The position numbers and the translations under genes were made by a program. A DNA stretch of 16,068 bases, taken from contig JAPLUA010000118.1 in assembly GCA_026397855.1 (NCBI GenBank), positions 1 through 16,068 on the forward strand, in the 5' to 3' direction. The notes beneath the pieces are model-generated. The model searched no databases. It was not told the origin of the DNA and was given only the letters and a program-made list of their open reading frames with translations. Source of the DNA: Verrucomicrobiota bacterium. Lineage in GTDB: Bacteria > Verrucomicrobiota > Verrucomicrobiia > Limisphaerales > UBA8199. The first letter of the stretch is position 1, and every line of letters begins with the position of its first letter. Positions 1-7,478 of the stretch are shown piece after piece.

Positions 1-35
1 CTGCGGCTCTGATGATCCTCCGCCGTCGCAAGTAA
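1..35 (+). CDS. C-terminal end of a probable PEP-CTERM-type exported protein (partial)
   Basis: Reading from base 3, the last codons give A-A-L-M-I-L-R-R-R-K and then TAA at 33-35. A short hydrophobic run followed by a cluster of arginines/lysines at the extreme C-terminus is the usual end of a PEP-CTERM or related sorting tail, which an exosortase recognises at the inner membrane. The Pro-Glu-Pro motif would lie left of the window, so it cannot be seen. A strong terminator follows 21 bases later, which supports this being a real gene end. With only ten residues visible, another small membrane-anchored protein with a basic tail is possible. Confidence 0.5.
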   Translation, partial: AALMILRRRK

Positions 36-56
36 GCTAGTACAGATTTAATTCAG

Positions 57-87
57 AGAAGCCGCCCGAAAGGGCGGCTTCTTTTTT
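57..87 (+). terminator. Rho-independent terminator
   Basis: A perfect 11-bp stem (agaagccgccc at 57-67 pairing with gggcggcttct at 72-82) closes on a GAAA tetraloop at 68-71, and the T-run continues to 87. It lies 21 bases after the stop codon of the gene at the left edge and separates it from the gene starting at 184. The A-rich left flank is short, so it probably works mainly for + strand transcription. Confidence 0.93.
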
Positions 88-183
88 GTACGGAACAGTC
101 TAGCCTCTCGGCGCGGCCCAAAGCATGGACCAAGAAACCAGTTCTACTTTGCGTTCTCAGTGCCGCTGATTTAAACAGGGAGT

Positions 184-2652
184 ATGAACCTGACGAAGCA
201 GGGGTGCCGCGCGCTGTGGATTTGCGCAACTCTGGGCGCGGTGTCCCTGTCAGCCTTCTGGCCGGTGACCGGCTGCGATTTTATCAATTACGACGATCCC
301 GCCTATATCAGCGCGAATCTTCGCGTGATGAACGGCTTTAGCTGGTCGGGCATCGCCTGGGCCTTCCAGCCCGGCTTTGCGGGCAACTGGCATCCGTTGA
401 CGTGGTTCTCCCACATGCTGGATGCCCAACTCTTCGGGCTAAACCCGGGATGGCATCACTTCACCAGCCTGCTGCTCCACATCGCGAACACGATCCTGCT
501 TTTCCTCCTGCTCGCGCGCCTGACCGGGAGGAGACAGGGAATGGAGAACTCGGGTGCCGTCTGGCGGAGCGCCACGGTTGCCGCTCTGTTCGCGCTGCAT
601 CCGTTGCACGTCGAGTCAGTGGCTTGGATTTCCGAGCGAAAGGATGTGCTGAGCGCGTTCTTCTTCCTCCTCACGCTCTGGGCCTATGCGCGCTATGCTG
701 AGGAAAAAGCCGAAGCCCGAAGACCGAAATCCGATGGAAGCCCGAAGACCGAAATCCGAAACACGGGATCGTCCGCCACCATCACGCATCACGCATCACG
801 CATCACGCAGTTCTCTTCCATCTACGCTCTACGCTCTACGCTCTTCTATCTCCTATCCCTGCTCTTCTTCACCCTCGGTCTGATGAGCAAGCCGATGTTG
901 GTCACTGTTCCATTCATTCTTCTCCTGCTCGATTATTGGCCGCTAGGGCGATGGGGGGCTGGGACTTGGGGACTACGGACTACGGACCACGGACCACAGG
1001 TCGAGGGAGGCACTGCGGATCACGGATCACGCATTACGGATCACGCATCACTGATCACGCATCCCTCCCCACCAAGCATTCCCCAATTACAAGTCCCCGA
1101 CCTGTTTCGAGAAAAGCTTCCCTTTTTCATCCTGAGCGCGCTTTCGTGCGTCATGACGTTTCAGGCGCAGAGTTTAGGAGGCGCGGTCAGGCCGCTGGCT
1201 CTGCTCTCCTTGGGGCAGCGGTTCAGTAATGCCATTGTCAGCTATGCCATTTACCTTAAGCAGGCAGTCTGGCCGTCCGGCTTGACGGTATTCTACCCAC
1301 TGTCGGACCATACGACGGCCGCCACCTTGGGCGCGGGTGCCGTGCTGCTGGCGATTACGACTTGGGCGATTGCCCCCCTGCTGGCGGGGACGCCTCTCCG
1401 AGGCACCCGCGCCCTGCCAAACCCGAGCGTTTTGGCTTACCGCCCCTGGCGCCTGGTCGGCTGGTTCTGGTTCCTGGGCATGTTGGTGCCGGTGATCGGA
1501 CTGGTGCAGGTGGGGATGCAGCAGACGGCCGATCGCTATACCTACCTGCCCTTGATAGGCTTGTTTATACTGGTGGTTTGGGAGGTGGCTGAGAAGTGCC
1601 GTGACTGGCAAATCCGAAAGCCGAAATCCGAGAACCGAAGGGAATCCGAAATCCGAAGCCTGACGGAGCCCGCCTCGCTTGAGGCGCAGGTTTTCTTTCC
1701 GGAAAAGTCCGGGTCTTGGGTTCCGGCTTATGGTCTCGCCGTGGGGGGCGTTCTGCTTGCATGCGCAGTGATGACCTGGAAACAGGCGGGCTATTGGCAT
1801 GACAGCGAGCGGTTGTTCCGGCGAGCGCTGGCAGTTACCCCCAACAACTGGCTCGCGCACCACAGCCTCGGCCACGCCCTTCTCGAGCAGGGGAACGAGG
1901 ATGAGGCCATCTCCGAGTACCAGGCGGCAGTGGCCATTGAGCCCCGGCCGGAGATTCACTTTATCCTGGGGGAGACCCTGAGCAAGCGGCGGCGCTATGA
2001 TGAAGCCGCGGCAGAGTTTACCGAGCTGCTCAAGGTGAGCCCGGACGACGCGGGTGCTTTGGTCCAGATCGGCATTGCCCGGGCCCTGCAGGGCAGAACC
2101 GATGAGGCTGTCCAGTCGCTGGCGGAGGCGCTGCGAATCAATCCCGCAGATCCCGGGGCGCATAATAGCCTGGGCAACATCCTTGCCCAGCAAGGCCGGC
2201 ATGAGGAGGCTGTGAAGCAGTTCGAGGAAGCGCTGCGGCTAAAACCCGATCATGCCGGTGCCCGCAACAACCTGGCCATCAGTTGCAAGAAGCTGGGTCG
2301 GGTGGACGAAGCGATTGTGCACTACCGGGAGGCGCTCCGGCTGGAGCCGGACTCCTTGCAGGCCCTGAACAATCTCGCCTGGACCTTGGCGGCCTGCCCT
2401 ATGGACCGGCTTCGCAACGGGGCTGAGGCCGTGCAGTTGGCAACGCAGGCCTGCGAGCTGACGAAGTATCAGAACCCGATCCCGCTGGTCACTCTGGCTG
2501 CCGCCTATGCGGAGACGGGCCGGTTCAAGGAGGCGATTTCCTTTGCGGAGCAGGCCCAGACGATCGCCGGAGGTGGCAACAGCCCGCTCGCCACGCGGCT
2601 GCAGGCCATGCTAGAATTATTCCGTGGAGGTAAGCCTTACCGTGGTGAGTGA
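184..2652 (+). CDS. GT-C type membrane glycosyltransferase-like protein with C-terminal TPR domain
   Basis: An 822-residue protein. The N-terminal two thirds is polytopic. A signal-anchor (about 10-30) leads into an extracytoplasmic loop with FINYDDPAY (acidic pair D37-D38). WHPLTWFSHMLD (about 70-81) and ALFALHPLHVESVAWISE (about 134-151) follow, then SKPMLVTVPFILLLLDYWPL and EKLPFFILSALS. This layout matches bacterial relatives of the TMTC/PMT O-mannosyltransferases, which use a lipid-linked sugar donor; the acidic pair in the first loop is the likely catalytic site. From about residue 537 there are TPR units, ending in a module beginning NNLAWTLA. Three inter-helix loops (about 173-220, 260-300 and 476-491) are made of heptamer repeats translated in frame. 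AGGGAG sits very close to the ATG at 184. The donor, the acceptor and activity itself are inferred, not shown. Confidence 0.85.
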   Translation: MNLTKQGCRALWICATLGAVSLSAFWPVTGCDFINYDDPAYISANLRVMNGFSWSGIAWAFQPGFAGNWHPLTWFSHMLDAQLFGLNPGWHHFTSLLLHIANTILLFLLLARLTGRRQGMENSGAVWRSATVAALFALHPLHVESVAWISERKDVLSAFFFLLTLWAYARYAEEKAEARRPKSDGSPKTEIRNTGSSATITHHASRITQFSSIYALRSTLFYLLSLLFFTLGLMSKPMLVTVPFILLLLDYWPLGRWGAGTWGLRTTDHGPQVEGGTADHGSRITDHASLITHPSPPSIPQLQVPDLFREKLPFFILSALSCVMTFQAQSLGGAVRPLALLSLGQRFSNAIVSYAIYLKQAVWPSGLTVFYPLSDHTTAATLGAGAVLLAITTWAIAPLLAGTPLRGTRALPNPSVLAYRPWRLVGWFWFLGMLVPVIGLVQVGMQQTADRYTYLPLIGLFILVVWEVAEKCRDWQIRKPKSENRRESEIRSLTEPASLEAQVFFPEKSGSWVPAYGLAVGGVLLACAVMTWKQAGYWHDSERLFRRALAVTPNNWLAHHSLGHALLEQGNEDEAISEYQAAVAIEPRPEIHFILGETLSKRRRYDEAAAEFTELLKVSPDDAGALVQIGIARALQGRTDEAVQSLAEALRINPADPGAHNSLGNILAQQGRHEEAVKQFEEALRLKPDHAGARNNLAISCKKLGRVDEAIVHYREALRLEPDSLQALNNLAWTLAACPMDRLRNGAEAVQLATQACELTKYQNPIPLVTLAAAYAETGRFKEAISFAEQAQTIAGGGNSPLATRLQAMLELFRGGKPYRGE
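712..759 (+). repeat. Heptamer array, AATCCGA family, inside the coding region (25-bp direct repeat)
   Basis: The units agcccga, agaccga and aatccga occur twice, separated by tgga, giving a direct repeat of period 25 (712-736 and 737-759) with a 7-base sub-period. It is translated in frame as a basic, hydrophilic loop after the helix ending at LWAYARYAE. The same family recurs at 1611-1656 and, in inverted form, at 13591-13743. Confidence 0.9.
781..844 (+). repeat. Two heptamer arrays, (ATCACGC)x4 and (TCTACGC)x3, inside the coding region
   Basis: ATCACGC is repeated exactly four times at 781-808, and TCTACGC exactly three times at 821-841 with a partial fourth unit. The first is read as ITHHASR, the second as YALRSTL, which leads directly into the next membrane helix. 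Because the unit is 7 bases, all three forward frames read the same cyclic heptapeptide. Confidence 0.93.
970..1065 (+). repeat. Heptamer arrays, GGACTAC and GGATCAC families, inside the coding region
   Basis: At 970-997 there are two GGACTAC units followed by two GGACCAC units. At 1017-1065 there are seven consecutive 7-base units (ggatcac, ggatcac, gcattac, ggatcac, gcatcac, tgatcac, gcatccc). Both are read in frame in the loop between the helix ending LDYWPLGRW and the segment EKLPFFILSALS. Related members of this loop region in the family are normally short, so most of the stretch looks inserted. Confidence 0.92.
1611..1656 (+). repeat. Heptamer array, AATCCGA family, inside the coding region
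   Basis: Units aatccga, aagccga, aatccga, gaaccga, an 11-base variant and aatccga follow each other. They are read as a highly charged loop (KPKSENRRESEIRS) just after the helix ending LFILVVWEVAE and before the last membrane segment. It is the third in-frame repeat insertion in the same gene. Confidence 0.9.
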
Positions 2653-2864
2653 CGGCCAAGCCCGTGGCGAGAGTTGCTGCAGTTCATGCAGAAAGACACT
2701 TCTTCTCATACTATTTATTGGTTATCACTGGTGATTACGATTTCGGACATTAAAGGCGGGATTATGGGCAAACGTGTGGCTGTGTGACAATGGGAATTGC
2801 GCCGGCAGCGGAACTGTTGGACAAAGCGCGGGGGCTGCGGGAGAATGGCAGGGCTGGTTGTTTT

Positions 2865-5267
2865 ATGAAGAAACGCGCCTTAGGGTTGGTGCCAACCTGG
2901 GTTTGGTGTGTAGCCCTTGTCGCCGGGTGCCTGGCGCCATTTGCTGGGCGCGCATTCTATATTGACGATCCGCTCTTTCTGTGGACGGCTCGGCAAATCC
3001 GGGTGGCGCCAGCACACTTCTACGATTTCAATCTGAACTGGTCGGGGCTGGAAATGAAGATGACCGACGTGATGTGTAATCCGCCGGGGATGGGGTTCTT
3101 CCTCGCTGCGGCTTCAGCCCTTGTCGGTTGGGGTGAGTTTGCGCTGCACCTGGCCTGTCTGCTTCCGGCGGTTGCCGCAGGGTTGGGGGTGCTGCAGTTA
3201 GCTAAGTTTTTTTGTTCCCGCCCGCTGCTCGCGGTTGTCTTGCTGGTCTTCTCACCCGCCTTCCTCGTATGCGGTACCAGTTGCATGTGTGACGTTACGA
3301 TGCTGGCCTTTTGGGTGTGGTCCCTGGTGTTTTGGGAGCGGGGTCTGGTGAGCCGGTGTTATTCGAACTTCCTCTGGGCGGCTGTAATGGCTGGCTTGTG
3401 CGGATTGATGAAATACAGCGGCCTGAGCGTTGTGCCGTTGCTGCTGGTCTGGGCCCTGGTGCGCGAGCGGAGATTGGGAAACTGGGTCTTTTCATTACTG
3501 ATCCCAGTGGTGATGCTGGGCGTGTATGAGGGGATTGCCTACTGGGCGCATGGCGTGTTTCTGTTCGGAAACGCTGCGGCTTACGCTCATGAGGTGCGGC
3601 CGACTTCACTAGGCGACCTGCCGGACCGGTTGGTTACCGGCTTGGTGTTTGCGGGGGCTTGCGCGCTGCCCGCTCTCGCTCTTGCACCGTGCCTCTGGTC
3701 CCGGCGTGGGCTGGCTGCCGGGGCAGCATTGCTTCTCGTGGTTCTGGCTGGCCCGCGGGTCTTTGACTGGCTGCAACTCGCGTTTCTGGACCACAGTTTT
3801 GGCATGCGGGCGCTTTGGAATAACGCGTGGCTAACCTGGAAGGGAACATGGCTGCTGGAAACCCAACGGGCGCTCTGGCTGGTGGGCGGGCTGAGTGTCG
3901 CCACGCTAGCTGTTGCGGACTGGCGAAGGCACCGCGATGCAATGTCAGCCGTGCTGGGTGTATGGGCCCTTGGGGTGCTGGCCTTCGCTAGTCTGTTCAA
4001 TTGGACGATCAACGGGCGTAGCATCCTGCCCATGCTGCCCGCTGTGGGTATCCTGCTCGCCCGCCGTCTCGAAGGAGTATGCTCCCGACCGCCAGACGCG
4101 AACACGGAGATAGCGGGTGGACTTGCTTGTGTGGTTGGTGGGAGCACTTCCGTGGCCCCTGCTGAAGGTGTTGGCCAAACGGGCACTCTACGCTGCCCGC
4201 GGTTCGCGGCGTGCCTTAGCTTGGTCGCACTGGGAGCCTTTGCTGTCGCCGTCGCCGATTATCGGCTCGCCAATAGTGCCCGTGAAGCCGCCGGATTATT
4301 GGCCGCAAATTACGGCGGCCGACACAGCACGCTCTGGTTTCAGGGGCACTGGGGTTTCCAATACTACCTACAGCAGAAAGGGGCGAAGCCACTGGATCGT
4401 TTGGGGTCCGCGCTGTTTCCAGGCGACATCATCGTCATTCCTTCCAGTGAGGCGGATGGGGACGATCTTCCGGTGGAGGCTACCACGCTGGTGCAGGTTT
4501 TGTCATTCAAGCCCAATTCCTGGCTGAGCACAATGGATCGGCGTGTCGGTGCAGGATTTCACTCGGACTTCTGGGGGCCGGTGCCGTTCGCGCTGGGATC
4601 CATTCAGCCCGAACTTTACTACGTGTTTAAGGTGGTCCGGCCATTCAAGTACGACTCATGGGCTCCCGTAGTGCAGGTGGACGAGACGGGGGCCGTGCCG
4701 GATGAATTGGCTAAATTGGAGGCGAGATTGCAGGCCGACCCCGCTGATATGGACTTGGTCTTCCAGGTGGCTCTGCTGCGGATGCGCCAATCCCAACTGC
4801 CAGAGGCCATAGCCGCTTTGGGACAGATCTTGAAGGTTCATCCAGATGATTTTCGATCACATGTGCAACTAGGGCAACTCTATGGCGCGGTGGGCGATGC
4901 CTGTGCCGCCAGGGACCATTACGCAGCGGCGCTCCACACTATGCCGGATTTCGCCGCTGGGCTCAACAATCTGGCTTGGCTGTTGGCCACATCCCCCAAT
5001 CCGGACGTACGGAACGGCGGAGAGGCCGTTCGGTTGGCACGACACGCCTGTGCCCTGACTCTGCAGAAAAGCCCCATAGCGCTGGGCACGTTGGCGGCGG
5101 CTTATGCCGAAGCCGGACGCTTTAGTGACGCCATTCGCACGGGGGAAAAGGCGAAAGATCTTGCGACCAACCTCAACAAGTCACAGCTTGCAGAGCGAAA
5201 CCGCCAATTGTTAGAACTCTATCGAGCGGGTAAATCCTATCACGAGCCGCACCCAGGAAGCTCTTGA
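2865..5267 (+). CDS. GT39/PMT_2-like membrane glycosyltransferase with C-terminal TPR domain
   Basis: About 800 residues from the ATG at 2865. I chose this start because it gives a clean signal-anchor (MKKRALGLVPTWVWCVALVAG). The frame stays open upstream to a GTG at 2784 and an ATG at 2790, but those add 25-27 residues with no family look. FYIDDPLFLW (acidic pair D34-D35) sits just after the first helix, as in lipid-phosphate-sugar-dependent GT-C enzymes. NPPGMGFFLAAASALVGWGE and many hydrophobic segments follow, up to about residue 480. From about 615 there are TPR-like helices, ending in a module (NNLAWLLATSP, RNGGEAVRLARHAC, TLAAAYAEAGRF) nearly the same as the end of the preceding gene's product. 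The two genes are 212 bases apart, so co-transcription is possible. The substrate is unknown. Unlike its neighbour it carries no heptamer insertions. Confidence 0.8.
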   Translation: MKKRALGLVPTWVWCVALVAGCLAPFAGRAFYIDDPLFLWTARQIRVAPAHFYDFNLNWSGLEMKMTDVMCNPPGMGFFLAAASALVGWGEFALHLACLLPAVAAGLGVLQLAKFFCSRPLLAVVLLVFSPAFLVCGTSCMCDVTMLAFWVWSLVFWERGLVSRCYSNFLWAAVMAGLCGLMKYSGLSVVPLLLVWALVRERRLGNWVFSLLIPVVMLGVYEGIAYWAHGVFLFGNAAAYAHEVRPTSLGDLPDRLVTGLVFAGACALPALALAPCLWSRRGLAAGAALLLVVLAGPRVFDWLQLAFLDHSFGMRALWNNAWLTWKGTWLLETQRALWLVGGLSVATLAVADWRRHRDAMSAVLGVWALGVLAFASLFNWTINGRSILPMLPAVGILLARRLEGVCSRPPDANTEIAGGLACVVGGSTSVAPAEGVGQTGTLRCPRFAACLSLVALGAFAVAVADYRLANSAREAAGLLAANYGGRHSTLWFQGHWGFQYYLQQKGAKPLDRLGSALFPGDIIVIPSSEADGDDLPVEATTLVQVLSFKPNSWLSTMDRRVGAGFHSDFWGPVPFALGSIQPELYYVFKVVRPFKYDSWAPVVQVDETGAVPDELAKLEARLQADPADMDLVFQVALLRMRQSQLPEAIAALGQILKVHPDDFRSHVQLGQLYGAVGDACAARDHYAAALHTMPDFAAGLNNLAWLLATSPNPDVRNGGEAVRLARHACALTLQKSPIALGTLAAAYAEAGRFSDAIRTGEKAKDLATNLNKSQLAERNRQLLELYRAGKSYHEPHPGSS

Positions 5268-5404
5268 CCGTGCTTGGGGCGAGATGGCGAAAGGTGGCGG
5301 CTTTTCTGCAGGAACAAGGCTGCCAGGATGAGGATTCCCATTTCGGCACAACGATGCGTTACGAGCTCTGCGTCGGCGGTGGCCAGGTGCGTGATTGGAG
5401 GATC

Positions 5405-5429
5405 AAGCAGCGGAGGGGGCCTTCCCTGC

Positions 5430-5431
<2 letters not shown>
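5405..5431. terminator. Hairpin between convergent genes, possible bidirectional terminator
   Basis: The stem aagcagcggagg / ccttccctgctt has 11 pairs, including one G-T wobble, one internal mismatch and a GGG loop. It lies in the 162-bp gap between the convergent genes ending at 5267 (+) and 5430 (-), and overlaps the last two bases of the - strand stop codon region. No T-run follows on either strand, so termination is a guess. The rest of 5268-5429 shows nothing I can name. Confidence 0.35.
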
Positions 5432-5849
<418 letters not shown>

Positions 5850-5883
5850 GGCGGCCACAGCATGCCAGATTTGTTGTTGTTGG

Positions 5884-7458
5884 CTATCCTTCCTTGGACT
5901 CGGCAGTCCGCCGCGCCAGACTTTGAATCCATCGGCCATAGGCGTAAATCATGAAGGCGGAAGCCACGCCGATGACGGCAAAGACATACCAGGTGAGGCC
6001 GACATGGTGGGACTGGTACAGGATCCGGGTCAGGTGTGCCGGGGTGTCGCCGGTGACCTCGGTCAACTTCTTGAAGGCTTCGCCGATAGGCAGCGCCTGC
6101 GCGGAGACCTGGGCCGGAGACCAGCCGCGCTCGACCAGCATCTGCCGCGCGAATTCGTCCTTGGCGGAAAAGATATGGTAAAGCTGAGGCCCCAGTTTGC
6201 CCTCGATTGTCCACCCGATCAGGATCGGCGCCTGCGAGAAGCCGATCCACATGGCCTTCTTGTCGGCGGGCGCGATGTTGCCGAGGAACTCGCTGAACTT
6301 CGGGCTGGCGAGCATCTCGCCGATGCTGAAGATAATCATGGCAAGGACGGCGAACCCGATCAGGTTGGTCGCGCCGAACAGGCCGAGCGCAATCACGACC
6401 AGCACGGTGCCGATTAACATGCTGGTGGTGGCGCGCAGCTTCGCGCCGAGCGCGGCAAACAGGAAGCAGGTGATCATGATCATGCCGGCGTTGATGTTGA
6501 CGATGCCTTCCGGCTGGATGGTTTGGCCGTTTTCGTCCATGCCCAGGAGAAACTTCCACACCCGGCTCTGCGTGCCGTCCGCGCCGAAGAGGGCTTGCAC
6601 CATCGGGGCCGTGTCCACCCAGTCCTCGATGTATTTCGGGAGCACGTCCCAGAGCATGGGGAACATGAGCCACCAGACGGAGAAGATGAGCAGGTAGAGC
6701 GCGAGGTGGGGTTTCTTCAACTCCGCCAGGGTGTCCAGCACGAGGCTGCCCTGCTTCTCGGCCCCCTCGCGGAGGCGCTGCTGGCGTGCGAGGCGTTCTT
6801 CCTTTCCCGGCTCGCGATAGGTCAGCAGCAGCAGGAAGTTGCAGCAGATCACGGCGGCGTTGATGTAGAAGACATACTTCCATGACAGGAGGCGCATCTG
6901 GAGCGCGATGAGCGGCCCAATCCACCCGCCGATGTTGACCGTCTGGTAAAAAATGCCCCAGGCCATCGAGCTGTTCCGTCGGTTGGTAGCCTTGATCAAC
7001 GTTCCCTGCACCCCCGGTTTGAAGAGTGCCGTGCCGGTCGCCAGCAGCATGGCGCCGGCGAAGAATCCCCAGTAGCTTGGAAACCATGCCATGACCAGGT
7101 AACCCAGAGCCTTCACTATCGTCGAGGCGAAGATCGTCTGCTTGTAGCCGTAGCGGTCCGACAGGCCGCCGGTGAAGATCGGGATGACCGATTGGACGAG
7201 ATTCCAGAACAGCAGCAGGGTGCCAAACGTGGCCATTGTTACCCCCAGCCCGCCTTCCGACCCCGGCCGCGTCGCGTAAAGCGTGGCCACGGCCCGCACG
7301 CCGTAGTAGGCGAGCCGCTCGACCATTTCCATCCCGCCCACCACCCAGAAAACGTAGCTGAGGCTGCCGATGGCAGCCCAAAGCCCGAGCTGTTTTACAT
7401 CGGTAAGCGTGGTTTCGTCCGGCTGAGGGGCCTGTGGAGGGTTTTTCTTGTGGCTCAT
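5884..7458 (-). CDS. POT/PTR2-family proton-coupled oligopeptide transporter
   Basis: 524 residues, multi-pass inner-membrane protein. The E-x-x-E-R motif in helix 1 is present (E44-M-V-E47-R48, followed by LAYYG); in this family it couples proton movement to peptide binding. GGLSDRYGYKQT (about 97-108) is the MFS loop 2-3 signature. FYQTVNIGGWIGP (F170-Y171, N175) is the PTR2 family signature. These together point to import of di- or tripeptides or peptide-like compounds with protons. The gene starts 20 bases after the stop of the deacylase-like gene and is followed by yjbQ after 34 bases, so it sits inside the - strand operon. Two long loops (about residues 270-315 and 425-475) are larger than in the classic bacterial members. 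The actual substrate cannot be read from the sequence. Confidence 0.88.
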   Translation of the reverse strand: MSHKKNPPQAPQPDETTLTDVKQLGLWAAIGSLSYVFWVVGGMEMVERLAYYGVRAVATLYATRPGSEGGLGVTMATFGTLLLFWNLVQSVIPIFTGGLSDRYGYKQTIFASTIVKALGYLVMAWFPSYWGFFAGAMLLATGTALFKPGVQGTLIKATNRRNSSMAWGIFYQTVNIGGWIGPLIALQMRLLSWKYVFYINAAVICCNFLLLLTYREPGKEERLARQQRLREGAEKQGSLVLDTLAELKKPHLALYLLIFSVWWLMFPMLWDVLPKYIEDWVDTAPMVQALFGADGTQSRVWKFLLGMDENGQTIQPEGIVNINAGMIMITCFLFAALGAKLRATTSMLIGTVLVVIALGLFGATNLIGFAVLAMIIFSIGEMLASPKFSEFLGNIAPADKKAMWIGFSQAPILIGWTIEGKLGPQLYHIFSAKDEFARQMLVERGWSPAQVSAQALPIGEAFKKLTEVTGDTPAHLTRILYQSHHVGLTWYVFAVIGVASAFMIYAYGRWIQSLARRTAESKEG

Positions 7459-7478
7459 GTTCGTTGCTTGGGCTTGGT

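Noticed and set aside
712..1065. CRISPR array, suggested by repeated short blocks
   Set aside because: The repeats are 7-base tandem units without spacers, lie inside an open reading frame, and there are no cas genes.
1174..2202. 342-codon open frame on the - strand inside the first glycosyltransferase gene
   Set aside because: It lies wholly opposite a gene with clear family motifs, and its product is proline/arginine-rich with no recognisable fold; open antisense frames are common in GC-rich DNA.
2721..2736. Small inverted repeat ATCAC-TG-GTGAT upstream of the second glycosyltransferase gene, a possible operator
   Set aside because: Only five pairs, one copy, and no promoter elements placed around it; expected by chance in this much sequence.
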